Source: Clostridium carboxidivorans P7 (GTDB lineage: Bacteria; Bacillota; Clostridia; Clostridiales; Clostridiaceae). Taken from it: 64,000 bases of DNA. Made by a program: the position numbers and the translations under genes. Position 1 is the stretch's first letter; each line of letters starts with the position of its first letter. The stretch covers positions 1,736,001 through 1,800,000 of the forward strand of contig NZ_CP011803.1 in the NCBI RefSeq assembly GCF_001038625.1. The letters run 5' to 3'. This document shows positions 43,562 to 52,133 of the stretch, in pieces. The notes under the pieces are model-generated. The model saw only the letters and a list, made by a program, of their open reading frames with translations. It searched no databases and was not told where the DNA came from.

Positions 43562-43858
43562 TTAAACTTTAAATTTTGAAGCAAAATCTTTTAAGTTCTC
43601 TGCACTCTGTTTTACATTATATGCTTCATTTCTCACTTGACTTGCCCTATCTTTTATTTGTGACAATTTATCAGCAATATCATTTGTACCTTCTGACCCA
43701 TCATTACTTGATTTTGATATTCTATCAATTGATTCTGAAACAATTTTTATGGATGCTAAAAGTTCTTCCGAAGTTGAACTTAATTCTCTAACTAAATCAT
43801 TAATATATATTGCATCTTTTTCATAGTTTTCTCCTACAAGAATATTAAACTTTGACAT
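43562..43858 (-). pseudogene. 3' fragment of a methyl-accepting chemotaxis protein
   Basis: The 98 residues (INDLVRELSSTSEELLASI, VSESIDRISKSSNDGSEGTNDIADKLSQIKDRASQVRNEAYNVKQSAENLKDF) match only the extreme C-terminus of chemoreceptor signalling domains. The sensor, transmembrane and hairpin-tip regions are missing, and the ATG at 43858 has no ribosome site. The start is 60 bases from the divergent AEC gene, so insertion or rearrangement there probably cut the gene. The intergenic 43290-43561 holds nothing else. Confidence 0.72.
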
Positions 43859-43918
43859 GCAATCAATTTATGTAGTAGGATAATAAAATAACTATATACT
43901 TAGAAAGAAGGATTACAA

Positions 43919-44872
43919 ATGAATAATTTAATTTTCAGTTTTAATGTTATTATGCCTATTTTTTTAGTAGTTTTCTTAGGCTATTTTCTAAGGAAAATTA
44001 ATATGATAGATGATTCTTTTGTGAATATGGCAATTAAATTTAATTTTAGAGTGGGACTAGCAACTCTTCTTTTTAAAAACATATATACTGCCAAGTTCAG
44101 CAACGTATTTAATATAAAGCTTATTTTATTTGTATTTTTATGCATAATTATTTCTATCGCAGCACTTTGGTTAATAGTTCCTATGTTTATTAAAGATAAA
44201 AAAAGAATTTCTGCTATGATACATACTATATATAGAAGTAACTTTGTACTTCTTGGTATTCCTCTAGGAATAAATATGTTTGGACAAGGTCATATAGCTT
44301 CTATAGCGATTTTGCTACCTATAACAATACCTACATATAATTTTTTTGCTGTACTAATTCTTTGTGCCTTTGGTGAAAATGAAAATAAAAACACCATAGA
44401 CAAAATTAAGGCCACTGCAATAGGTGTAATAAAAAATCCACTTATTATAGCTTCTTTCTTAGGAATTATATTTCAAGTTTCTTCTATTAAATTGCCTATA
44501 TTTATTGACAGGGCAGTGTCTGATGTGGCTTCTTTAGGAACACCTCTAGCATTAGTAACTTTAGGTGCACAATTTAAATTTGACAGTGCACTTAAAAATT
44601 TAAAATATTCCATAATAGCTACAATAGGAAGACTTATACTGTTACCAGGTATAATTATTATTCTTGCAATACTTGTAGGCTTTAGAGGATATGAATTAGG
44701 TGCTATTTTTATTCTATTCTCTGCACCATCTGCAGTTTCTTCATATGTCATGGCAAAGGAAATGAACTCTGACTATGAACTTACAGGCGATGTAGTACTT
44801 CTAACGACATTTTTTTCAATGTTTACAATTTTTGCAGGAATTTATATGCTTAAAGCAACTTCACTCATTTAG
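43919..44872 (+). CDS. AEC family (auxin efflux carrier-like) transporter
   Basis: A 317-residue membrane protein with about ten transmembrane helices: FNVIMPIFLVVFLGYFLRKINMI at the N-terminus and PLALVTLGAQFKFDSALKN near the middle are typical. Bacterial AEC proteins export malate, malonate or similar carboxylates. GAAGGATTACAA precedes the ATG. Its promoter region replaces the missing part of the chemoreceptor gene. Confidence 0.9.
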   Translation: MNNLIFSFNVIMPIFLVVFLGYFLRKINMIDDSFVNMAIKFNFRVGLATLLFKNIYTAKFSNVFNIKLILFVFLCIIISIAALWLIVPMFIKDKKRISAMIHTIYRSNFVLLGIPLGINMFGQGHIASIAILLPITIPTYNFFAVLILCAFGENENKNTIDKIKATAIGVIKNPLIIASFLGIIFQVSSIKLPIFIDRAVSDVASLGTPLALVTLGAQFKFDSALKNLKYSIIATIGRLILLPGIIIILAILVGFRGYELGAIFILFSAPSAVSSYVMAKEMNSDYELTGDVVLLTTFFSMFTIFAGIYMLKATSLI

Positions 44873-45033
44873 TAGAATTATTTTGTATACTGTATTGAGA
44901 AATTAATGTAAGCCATTAAGATATGATTAATTTAATATTTCCGACAACAGATATATAATAGATTTTAATAATGAAATGTAAACTGCATATAATATAGTTT
45001 GTAGCTATATTATAGATAGGAGTTGAATTTTTC

Positions 45034-45252
45034 ATGAAGATAACTAAAGTTAGAAAAAATGCTGATGGTGACATAACAAATGTAATAACTGATGATGGTA
45101 CTGAAATGGCCGTAAACAAAGCTGTAGCCTTGGCAAAATTAGGACGAATAGACTCTGTCGTTGTAAGAAAAAATAGAAATGGAAATGATGTTATAGCATC
45201 TTCTTCTAACAGTAGCCAGGAAAATGACTTAGACAATTTGCCTACTTTTTAG
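45034..45252 (+). CDS. DUF3892 family protein
   Basis: A 72-residue protein: MKITKVRKNADGDITNVITDDGTEMAVNKAVALAKLGRIDSVVVRKNRNGNDVI is the DUF3892 pattern, function unknown and frequent in Firmicutes. The C-terminal tail is low-complexity (SSSNSSQEND). GGAGTTGAAT precedes the ATG; a strong hairpin follows. Confidence 0.85.
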   Translation: MKITKVRKNADGDITNVITDDGTEMAVNKAVALAKLGRIDSVVVRKNRNGNDVIASSSNSSQENDLDNLPTF

Positions 45253-45280
45253 TTAAAAATTAAAACACAATATTTCTTCT

Positions 45281-45327
45281 CTAAAGCAATAGAGACTGTT
45301 TTTCATTAACATTCTCTATTGCTTTAG
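45281..45327. terminator. Bidirectional terminator that overlaps the Nudix gene end
   Basis: CTAAAGCAATAGAGA (45281-45295) pairs exactly with TCTCTATTGCTTTAG (45313-45327). It lies between convergent genes; the Nudix stop codon (45316-45318) is inside its second arm. Confidence 0.88.
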
Positions 45328-46221
45328 AAAAAATAATATCATTACATAAACCATTTTATTTATTAAATTTCCTTTCCTATTAGGTTTTACCATAGGTAAA
45401 ATCTTCTTTGTAAAACTTTTCTTAAGTAAAGTCCTGTTTAAAATAACTTCATAAATCTTCTGAAGTTCTGTTAATGTAAAACGTTTTGGCAAAAACAAAA
45501 AAGCTATGGGTGTATATTCTATTTTATTTTTCAAACTTTCTAGTGCAGCATCTATAATTTTCACATGATCAAAAGCCAATTCTTCCTTACTAAAACTTAA
45601 AGGCTCATATTCTGACTTCTTGTTAGGCATAATACCATTTTTAATATATTTTTCAGTAACCTTATATACTATTTTATTTTCTTCATCATCAGATGTTAAT
45701 ATTAAATTATATATATCCTTTTTTTCATCTTTTTCTTTAATGGAAAATATAAATTCTTTTTTTACAGAAAACCATTTTACATCACTGGCATCATCTCCAG
45801 CCTTAGGCTTTATACTATTTTTATCTACTAAGGCCATATAAGATATTGATATAACTCTCATTCTGGGATCTCTTTTTATATCATCCCCCCAAGTGTACAG
45901 CTGTTCCAAATATATATTTTCTACACTTGTTTCTTCTTTTAATTCTCTGTAAGCTGCTTCATTTAAAGCTTCATCTATATTTACAAAACCACCTGGGATT
46001 GCAAAACACTCCATATAAGGATGATTTCCTCTTTTTATTAGAAGAATTTTAAGCTCTTTTTCAGATGATTTTTTTACATCATCATCTACTAATTTATCAT
46101 CCATTGTAAAAAGCAGCATATCAACAGTATTAGATGGCTTTTCATAATTTCCTGGTTTATAACCTTCTAAAAACTCCTTTTCAGTTAATCCATCTTTATT
46201 TTTAAGTAACATATTTCTCAT
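45316..46221 (-). CDS. Nudix hydrolase with NrtR-like C-terminal domain
   Basis: A 301-residue protein. Residues about 70-110 contain the Nudix box GGFVNIDEALNEAAYRELKEETSV. Residues after 180 resemble the NrtR-type winged-helix (LTELQKIYEVILNRTLLKKSFTKKILPMVKP), so it may hydrolyse ADP-ribose-like compounds or regulate NAD genes. The usual RPAKxYxF ending is replaced by NLINKMVYVMILFFLKQ, running into a terminator stem; in another frame ERKFNK then a stop occurs, which suggests a frameshift at the GGAAAGGAAA run. Confidence 0.85.
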   Translation of the reverse strand: MRNMLLKNKDGLTEKEFLEGYKPGNYEKPSNTVDMLLFTMDDKLVDDDVKKSSEKELKILLIKRGNHPYMECFAIPGGFVNIDEALNEAAYRELKEETSVENIYLEQLYTWGDDIKRDPRMRVISISYMALVDKNSIKPKAGDDASDVKWFSVKKEFIFSIKEKDEKKDIYNLILTSDDEENKIVYKVTEKYIKNGIMPNKKSEYEPLSFSKEELAFDHVKIIDAALESLKNKIEYTPIAFLFLPKRFTLTELQKIYEVILNRTLLKKSFTKKILPMVKPNRKGNLINKMVYVMILFFLKQ

Positions 46222-46360
46222 AAATGTTTCATCCTTTCGTTAAACTTATTTCCAATTTTTCCACAATGTTATCATCATTTAAGTAATAAATCAATAATTT
46301 GTTTACTCTGTAAAATAGTATATACTAACACAATATGTTTTAACATTCTATGCATATATA

Positions 46361-46405
46361 AAAAATAGCAAGTCAAGCATAAAACTACGCTAACTGGCTA
46401 TTTTT
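46361..46405 (-). terminator. Terminator of the degV gene
   Basis: AAAAATAGC (46361-46369) pairs with GCTATTTTT (46397-46405), extended by AGT/ACT and AGC/GCT pairs with small bulges. Confidence 0.75.
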
Positions 46406-46417
46406 ATATACTCCTAC

Positions 46418-47269
46418 TCAAAAATCCAATTCTCTCATTATTACAAGTCCTAAAAGTCCTGGTCCTGTATGTACTCCTGCTACAGGACTTATATCTCCCA
46501 TACCAAGAAAAGTTATGTTAGGTAATGATTTAAAAGCTTCATACATTTTTTTACATTCATTTTCAGCACCACCATGCATAACCCAAATTCTGCATTTCGA
46601 AGAAACTAATATGTCTTTTACAATATCCATCAACTTATTTAAAGCCTTTTTGCTTCCTCTAACTTTTGCATAAGTATAGTATATTCCAGAAGAATCTATT
46701 GATATTATTGGTTTTATATTTAAAAGTTCACCTACAGTACCTGAAACCTTACCTATTCTTCCTCCAACAATAAGATACTTTAATGTATCAACAGCATAAA
46801 ATACAGATATACTGTCTCTTATTTTAGGCAAAACTTCCACTATTTCTTCATAAGTTTTACCACTTTCTAAAAGTTCACCACACTTTATCAATATAGCTCC
46901 TGCACCTAAAGTTAAAGACTTGGAGTCAAAAACTGTAGTTATAATATTAGGATAGTTTTCACTTACTAACTTTAATGTGCTGTATGTACCTGATAACCCT
47001 GAAGAAATAGGTACTATAATAGCATGTGTATATCCTTCAGTTTCTAATTGTTCAAAAAGCTTTTCCATATCCTGCATAGATGGTAATGATGTATGAGGAA
47101 TTTCTTTTTCTAAATTATCATAAACTTCTTTAGGTGTTATATTTACCCTATCTATATATTCTTTATCCTTATAAACTATCCTTAATGGTAATACTTTTAT
47201 ATTGTACTTATTAATTATATCTTTATCTAAATCAGATGTACTATCTGTAACTAACGCAATTTTAGTCAT
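46418..47269 (-). CDS. DegV family fatty-acid-binding protein
   Basis: A 283-residue FakB/DegV protein: KIALVTDSTSDLDKDII, the PSMQDMEKLFEQLETEGYTHAIIVPISSGLSGTY segment and a C-terminal HTGPGLLGLVIM with lipid-carboxylate contacts. It binds a fatty acid for phosphorylation by FakA; no fakA is next to it, so it likely serves a remote kinase. GGGAGGCGGC precedes the ATG. Confidence 0.95.
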   Translation of the reverse strand: MTKIALVTDSTSDLDKDIINKYNIKVLPLRIVYKDKEYIDRVNITPKEVYDNLEKEIPHTSLPSMQDMEKLFEQLETEGYTHAIIVPISSGLSGTYSTLKLVSENYPNIITTVFDSKSLTLGAGAILIKCGELLESGKTYEEIVEVLPKIRDSISVFYAVDTLKYLIVGGRIGKVSGTVGELLNIKPIISIDSSGIYYTYAKVRGSKKALNKLMDIVKDILVSSKCRIWVMHGGAENECKKMYEAFKSLPNITFLGMGDISPVAGVHTGPGLLGLVIMRELDF

Positions 47270-47545
47270 TATAATTAGCCGCCTCCCTTGTTATCAAGTA
47301 TATTATATATCATATTGTTAATATATATCAATAGTGGAATATCAATGTTCATATGCATTCATCTTATATTAATGTTAAAATATAATATTCATATCAAATA
47401 TTGTATTTTAAGTATATTACTTATACAATATGGGCGCTATATTTTTCTTTAAAATTACAAATTATATATTGTAATTTTTTAAAAATAACATTATATTAGA
47501 ATATACAGGAAGAAAAACTAAAACTTTAATCTAAGGAGACTTTTT

Positions 47546-48562
47546 ATGGACTTTTTAAAAGAATTTTTTTCAAAAGAATCTACTAAGAGATTTCTATTTT
47601 TTGTTGTTTTAATAATAATTTTGTATTTGGTGAAATCTTTATTAAATATGCTATTGCTAACTTTTCTATTTACTTACTTAATGAATAGTTTGCAAGGTGT
47701 AATTGTAAGGCAATTAAAAAAAATTACTCCTGTAAGAGAAAAACTTATTACAATTCTTTTGTACACTTTATTATTTACTTCTATAGTTTTAATAATAGTA
47801 AATTATATACCTTTACTTATTACTGAAACTAAATCTCTGTTAAATCAGCCTATATTTGATTTTAATACTAATTCTAATTCAGACATTATTCAAAAATACT
47901 TAGTAAGTGCATTTCAACAAATTGACTTACAAAAGTATGTAAAATCAGGTTTTGATATTACAGTTCAGCTAGCTGCCAATATTGGAAAATGGAGTGCTAA
48001 TGTATTCCTTGCTATAATGTTAAGCTTATTCTTTATGCTAGAAAAGAATAAAATTATTACTTTCTTAGAAAAGTTTAAAACAAGCAAAGTAAGTGTTATG
48101 TTTAAATACTTTAGCTTTTTTGGAAATAACTTTTTAAATTCCTTTGGTAAGGTAATACAAGCTCAAATTGTAATAGCTTTTGCAAATACCATAATTTCTG
48201 TTATTATGCTTTCTATATTAAAATTCCCTCAATTAATTTCATTGGGATTTATGATATTTATATTAAGTTTAGTTCCAGTAGCAGGAGTTATAATTTCACT
48301 TATACCACTTTCATTAATTGCATTTAAAATAGGTGGATTTACTAAGGTTTTATATGTGTTAATTATGGTAGCAGTAGTTCATTCACTTGAAAGTTATGTT
48401 TTAAACCCTAAATTGATGTCAGCTAAAATTGAATTGCCTATATTCTTTACTTTTATAATACTTATAGCTTCAGAACATTTTATGGGAGTATGGGGATTAC
48501 TTATAGGTATTCCACTTGTAATGTTCATATTGGACTTACTTGATGTAAAAGTAAATGATTAG
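47546..48562 (+). CDS. AI-2E family transporter (PerM/TqsA-like)
   Basis: A 338-residue protein with seven to eight transmembrane segments and the long central amphipathic region (QKYVKSGFDITVQLAANIGKWSANVFLAIMLSLFFMLEKNKI). FPQLISLGFMIFILSLVPVAGVIISLIP is a conserved C-terminal segment, ending VWGLLIGIPLVMF. Substrate is unclear; members transport autoinducer-2, small acids or Na+. TAAGGAGAC precedes the ATG. The 276-base region upstream (47270-47545) has short A+T palindromes only. Confidence 0.92.
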   Translation: MDFLKEFFSKESTKRFLFFVVLIIILYLVKSLLNMLLLTFLFTYLMNSLQGVIVRQLKKITPVREKLITILLYTLLFTSIVLIIVNYIPLLITETKSLLNQPIFDFNTNSNSDIIQKYLVSAFQQIDLQKYVKSGFDITVQLAANIGKWSANVFLAIMLSLFFMLEKNKIITFLEKFKTSKVSVMFKYFSFFGNNFLNSFGKVIQAQIVIAFANTIISVIMLSILKFPQLISLGFMIFILSLVPVAGVIISLIPLSLIAFKIGGFTKVLYVLIMVAVVHSLESYVLNPKLMSAKIELPIFFTFIILIASEHFMGVWGLLIGIPLVMFILDLLDVKVND

Positions 48563-48618
48563 CTCATCATATTATTCTAAAATTATTACAAAATAAAAGC
48601 TATGAAACTAAATATAAT

Positions 48619-48671
48619 AAAATGTACCTTAAAGTAGATCATTTTAAAAATCTATTTTTTAGGTACATTTT
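48619..48671. terminator. Bidirectional terminator between AI-2E and HD-GYP genes
   Basis: AAAATGTACCT (48619-48629) pairs with AGGTACATTTT (48661-48671); inner AGTAGAT/ATCTATT helps. Convergent genes. Confidence 0.8.
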
Positions 48672-48723
48672 TATTATTTCCTTATTTCATAATTTTTATA
48701 TAAAATTAATTTCACAATTTCCA

Positions 48724-49770
48724 TTACATATCTTCTACAGCAACAATGGTTACATTTCTTAAATTCCAATCATAAGTTAAATCATATACTTCTTGAGTTT
48801 CTACATTTCTAACTTTAGGACGAATAGAACATTCTTCATTATTTTCTATTACAATAACCTTTTCTCCATTGCTCAATCTTAAAATTGATCCTATAGGATA
48901 TGGTGCCACCCTTCTAAGAAATACTTTTACTAACTTTGGATCAAACATTTGTCCATTATTAGCCATTATGTATTCTATGGCTTCTGAAGGTATACATGCC
49001 TTTCTTGTAGGTGCTTCTGTAACTAACTTATCATAGGCATCACAAAGACATATAATTCTTCCAAACTGTGATATCTCCTCTCCTTTTTTACCATCAGGAT
49101 AGCCTTTTCCATCAAATCTTTCATGATGCTGAAGCACACCTACATAAGATGTAACAGGTATAGTATAATATTGCTTTATGTATCTATATCCAAGTTCAGC
49201 ATGGCTTTCAACTAACTTTTCTTCTTCTTGTGTTAATTTTTCAGTCTTATTCAGCACATCTTTAGCTATAAACACTTTACCAATATCATGTAATAATCCT
49301 GCCGCTGTTAACTTTTCTATTTTCTTACTATCTAAATTAAGTCCTACTCCAACCACTGCTGCTAGCACACCTACATTTAAACAATGAGTGTACATATAAT
49401 CATCAAAAGTTTTAATATCTATCATATTTATCATTATATTTTTGTTGCGTAAAATTTCAAACATAATACTTTTAGCTATATTTTCAACCATATTTATTGT
49501 TCTTCCTATATTACGGGAATTGTTATATATACTTTTAATGGATTTAATTGCTTCAATTCTAAGTTCATCTGAAATTATATTTTGTACTACTATGTCAGAA
49601 GATATATTATCATCTATATAAACACCATTAACACCTATTTTTATAAGACTAGCTATATATTCCTCAGTTAAAATTACATCTTCGGCTAAAAGTACAACAC
49701 CTTCAGTAGAATATATGTTTTTGCCAAGCTTCATACCTTCCTTAAGGCATAGTACTGGAATGTATCTCAT
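48724..49770 (-). CDS. HD-GYP domain protein (putative c-di-GMP phosphodiesterase)
   Basis: A 348-residue protein. The N-terminal 120 residues hold a small sensor-like domain (RYIPVLCLKEGMKLGKNIYSTEG). Residues about 130-270 are HD-GYP: the HDIGKVFI motif, HAELGYRY, and HHERFDGKGYPDGKKGEEISQFGRIICLCDAYD with the HHExxDGxGYP signature. It likely cleaves c-di-GMP, which controls motility and surface life. GGAGG sets ATG 49770; the TTG at 49788 lies before it. Upstream is a 46-bp palindrome in a divergent small-RNA promoter. Confidence 0.92.
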   Translation of the reverse strand: MRYIPVLCLKEGMKLGKNIYSTEGVVLLAEDVILTEEYIASLIKIGVNGVYIDDNISSDIVVQNIISDELRIEAIKSIKSIYNNSRNIGRTINMVENIAKSIMFEILRNKNIMINMIDIKTFDDYMYTHCLNVGVLAAVVGVGLNLDSKKIEKLTAAGLLHDIGKVFIAKDVLNKTEKLTQEEEKLVESHAELGYRYIKQYYTIPVTSYVGVLQHHERFDGKGYPDGKKGEEISQFGRIICLCDAYDKLVTEAPTRKACIPSEAIEYIMANNGQMFDPKLVKVFLRRVAPYPIGSILRLSNGEKVIVIENNEECSIRPKVRNVETQEVYDLTYDWNLRNVTIVAVEDM

Positions 49771-49846
49771 ACTTACTATTTCCTCCAATTCTTAATCATA
49801 TATTATAATTATCGAACTAATTAAAGATAGCTTTATTTTTAATTTT

Positions 49847-49892
49847 TACCATTTAATAATAAATATCTATTGATATTTATTATTAAATGGTA
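49847..49892. promoter_or_regulatory. 46-bp palindrome covering the sRNA promoter
   Basis: A perfect 21-bp inverted repeat (49847-49867 and 49872-49892) with a four-base TATT loop. Right arm contains the last four bases of the -35 hexamer and all but one base of the promoter spacer; the -10 starts at 49893. It also lies about 77 bp upstream of the HD-GYP start on the other strand. It is either a strong operator for a dimeric regulator or a hairpin in the HD-GYP leader. Confidence 0.75.
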
Positions 49893-49898
49893 TATAAT
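49870..49898 (+). promoter_or_regulatory. Near-consensus sigma-A promoter of the small RNA
   Basis: TTGATA (49870-49875), exactly 17 bp, then TATAAT (49893-49898). It reads to the right, away from HD-GYP, into the C-rich stem-loop region; transcription would start near 49905. No open frame follows. Confidence 0.8.
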
Positions 49899-49904
49899 AT
49901 ATTT

Positions 49905-50002
49905 AATCCATTATATTCAGAAAGTAGTTGTACCCCACATCCATTAATTTTTGATTTTTAAGATCCCCCAAAAAAAATTACTACTTTCTGAATACTTTTT
50001 TA
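49905..50002 (+). ncRNA. Candidate trans-acting small RNA
   Basis: Starting near 49905, TATTCAGAAAGTAGT (49914-49928) pairs perfectly with ACTACTTTCTGAATA (49980-49994), followed by CTTTTTT as an intrinsic terminator, giving an RNA of about 97 bases. The 51-base internal loop is single-stranded and contains two C-runs, ACCCCACATCC (49932-49942) and ATCCCCCAAAA (49963-49973), like the C-rich seeds by which Firmicute sRNAs block ribosome sites. No coding frame. On the minus strand the same loop is G-rich (GGGGGATC, GGATGTGGGG), an alternative reading as part of the HD-GYP leader, but the U-tract favours the plus strand. Confidence 0.65.
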
Positions 50003-50010
50003 TATAAATA

Positions 50011-50045
50011 AATCCTTTAATAGTATGTTAACCTATTAAAGGATT
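50011..50045 (-). terminator. Terminator of the molybdenum-cofactor operon
   Basis: AATCCTTTAATAG (50011-50023) pairs exactly with CTATTAAAGGATT (50033-50045). On the minus strand TATTTATAT follows. Confidence 0.85.
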
Positions 50046-50057
50046 ATTTTAATTATC

Positions 50058-50489
50058 TTAAACTCTTTCTATTGTATCTCCTGATTTTATATAACCACCT
50101 TTTAAAACTTTTGTAAATATACCTTCCCTTGGCATAATACAATCGCCTACCTGACTACGTATAGCACATCCTTTATGGCATTCTTTTCCTATTTGAGTCA
50201 CTTCCATTAAAGTTTCACCTATTTTAAGCTTAGTTCCAATTGGAAGTTCATATAAAGTTATACCTTCTGTAGTTATATTTTCTGCAAATTTACCACTACT
50301 TAATCCTTCTACTCCCATAGCTTTCATTTTATCAATACTTTCCTTCGAAAGTAAACTAACCTGCCTATGCCAGTCCCCAGCATGAGCATCTCCCTCTAAT
50401 CCATGATTTTCTTTAAAATAACCTCTTTCTATAGGTTTTTTTATAACTCCCTTAACTTCACTTATATTTACAGCAACAACTTTAGCCAT
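50058..50489 (-). CDS. MOSC domain protein
   Basis: A 143-residue MOSC protein: HGLEGDAHAGDWHRQVSLLSKESI is the conserved core, with GKECHKGCAIRSQVGDCIMPREGIFTKV holding the cysteine of sulfur-carrier function. MOSC proteins handle the persulfide sulfur or molybdenum cofactor. AGGAGGAATG precedes the ATG. Last of three genes with moaC and moaB-like, so it works in cofactor synthesis or insertion. Confidence 0.93.
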   Translation of the reverse strand: MAKVVAVNISEVKGVIKKPIERGYFKENHGLEGDAHAGDWHRQVSLLSKESIDKMKAMGVEGLSSGKFAENITTEGITLYELPIGTKLKIGETLMEVTQIGKECHKGCAIRSQVGDCIMPREGIFTKVLKGGYIKSGDTIERV

Positions 50490-50521
50490 TTCTTCATTCC
50501 TCCTGATATATAATTTGAAAA

Positions 50522-50992
50522 TTAGCGTTGAAATACTCCCGATTTCCCTCCACTTTTTCGCATGAGCATAATATCTGATATTACCATTCCTCTATCTATG
50601 GCTTTACACATATCATAAATGGTAAGTGCAGCCACTGAAACTGCAGTAAGAGCTTCCATTTCAATTCCGGTTTTTCCTACAGTTCTAGCTACTGCTTCAA
50701 TATCTATCTTCAAATTTTCAAAATCTAAATTAAATCTAATGTCACATCCTGATATCATAATTGGATGACACATTGGAATAATATGTGACGTATTTTTAGC
50801 TCCCATTATAGCACCAACCTGTGCCACTGAAAGTACATCACCTTTTTTTATTCCACCATCATTAATTCTTTTAAGAGTTTCCTCTTTCATATATATGGAA
50901 CCTTTTGCTATTGCTTCTCTTTCGGTATCATTTTTTTCACTTACATCAACCATTTTAGCTCTTCCTTCATCGTTTATATGTGTAAGTTCCAT
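50522..50992 (-). CDS. moaC: Cyclic pyranopterin monophosphate synthase MoaC
   Basis: A 156-residue enzyme: [62 protein letters not shown] and [29 protein letters not shown] are textbook MoaC segments. Completes the conversion of GTP-derived 3',8-cH2GTP to cPMP. moaA is not in the window. AAAGGAGGAAG precedes the ATG. Confidence 0.97.
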   Translation of the reverse strand: MELTHINDEGRAKMVDVSEKNDTEREAIAKGSIYMKEETLKRINDGGIKKGDVLSVAQVGAIMGAKNTSHIIPMCHPIMISGCDIRFNLDFENLKIDIEAVARTVGKTGIEMEALTAVSVAALTIYDMCKAIDRGMVISDIMLMRKSGGKSGVFQR

Positions 50993-51013
50993 GTTCTTCC
51001 TCCTTTTTTTATA

Positions 51014-51502
51014 CTATCTTGCACACTCTGAAGCCTTACCTGTCAATATATCTATTCCATGTGGAAGTGCAGGTAGTACTGCTTGCAAATTTTCCACTGC
51101 TCCCTTAGGGCTGCCAGGCAAATTAATAATTAGAGTATCGTTTCTTATACCTGCAATTGCTCTTGAAAGCGCAGCTTTAGGAGTTACTTTTAATGATTCA
51201 CTTCTCATAACCTCTCCTATGCCAGGTACATATTTTTTTATCACTTTCATTGTAGCCTCAGGGGTCACATCTCTTTTTGAAAAACCTGTGCCTCCATTAG
51301 TTAGTACTAAATTTACTTTTAAATCATCAGAAAGATATACTAATTCTTCTACTATTTTGTCCAATTCATCGGGTATAATTTTATAGTAGTCTATACTATA
51401 ATAATTTGGATCTAACATATTCTTTAATGCTTCTCCCGTTCCATCCTCTCTTTCTCCTCTAGATCCTTTATCACTTACAGTAATTATGGCTGTCTTTATC
51501 AT
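51014..51502 (-). CDS. moaB: MoaB/Mog-type molybdopterin adenylyltransferase
   Basis: A 162-residue molybdopterin-binding protein: KTAIITVSDKGSRGEREDGTG, NLVLTNGGTGFSKRDVTPEAT, SRAIAGIRNDTLIINLPGSPKGAVENL. It adenylates molybdopterin before metal insertion. The GTG/ATG at 51520 overlaps the AGGTGGGGAT site, so ATG 51502 is chosen. First of the operon moaB-moaC-MOSC. Assigned to MoaB or MogA without distinction. Confidence 0.93.
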   Translation of the reverse strand: MIKTAIITVSDKGSRGEREDGTGEALKNMLDPNYYSIDYYKIIPDELDKIVEELVYLSDDLKVNLVLTNGGTGFSKRDVTPEATMKVIKKYVPGIGEVMRSESLKVTPKAALSRAIAGIRNDTLIINLPGSPKGAVENLQAVLPALPHGIDILTGKASECAR

Positions 51503-51612
51503 TTTATCCCCACCTAACAATGAAAATTTATATTTTAGATTTATGTAATATTCTTAAACCTATAATACATGAATTTTCAAAATTTTGCAATGTAACACTT
51601 AAATTTAGTGTA

Positions 51613-51885
51613 CTATACTTCCTTATAATCTACATCCACAATTTTCTTTTCAGAAAGGTCAAATTCATCCTTTTCATCATATATTGTACTATTTCTCTCA
51701 AACGTTTCTTCCTTTATGTTCTTTTGATTTTTCCAACTTTTAATTTTTTTAATTACTTTACTAAATGCCCATAAAACAAGACCAATCAACGCTACCCAAG
51801 GTAAAATTCTAATAAATAAAACAAACACTATTATCCCAATTGCTATTTTAAACATTCCTGAAAAATTTTTATTTACAAAATCCAT
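51613..51885 (-). CDS. Small bitopic membrane protein
   Basis: A 90-residue protein: short N-terminus, hydrophobic FKIAIGIIVFVLFIRILPWVALIGLVLWAF (one long or two short helices), then an acidic/basic cytoplasmic tail ending VDVDYKEV. No family recognised. AAAGAGG is ten bases before ATG 51885; ATG 51906 lies over it. Unlinked to neighbours. Confidence 0.65.
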   Translation of the reverse strand: MDFVNKNFSGMFKIAIGIIVFVLFIRILPWVALIGLVLWAFSKVIKKIKSWKNQKNIKEETFERNSTIYDEKDEFDLSEKKIVDVDYKEV

Positions 51886-52133
51886 AATTAACAAACCTCT
51901 TTTCATTTTTGATATTTTTTAATTTACTATCTTTTAAATAATATATTCTTACTATATGATATATTATATCATAATATTTTAATAAACGGTATTAAATATT
52001 ACTTAATAAAGTATTAATAAAGTATTAACTTTTTTCAATCAACTTATCTTTTATATAAATATTAAAAAGGAATATTTCAAAAGAGGTGGAATAAATATAT
52101 CTATAATAACTATAATGAAAGGCAGGTCACAAT

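Noticed and set aside
47398..47480. Attenuator upstream of the AI-2E gene
   Set aside because: The ATATTGTAT/ATACAATAT and AAATTACAA/TTGTAATTT palindromes are A+T-only and short enough to arise by chance in this composition.
49914..49994. c-di-GMP (GEMM) riboswitch in the HD-GYP leader
   Set aside because: The minus strand lacks the GEMM consensus elements; the stem plus U-tract and promoter indicate a plus-strand RNA.
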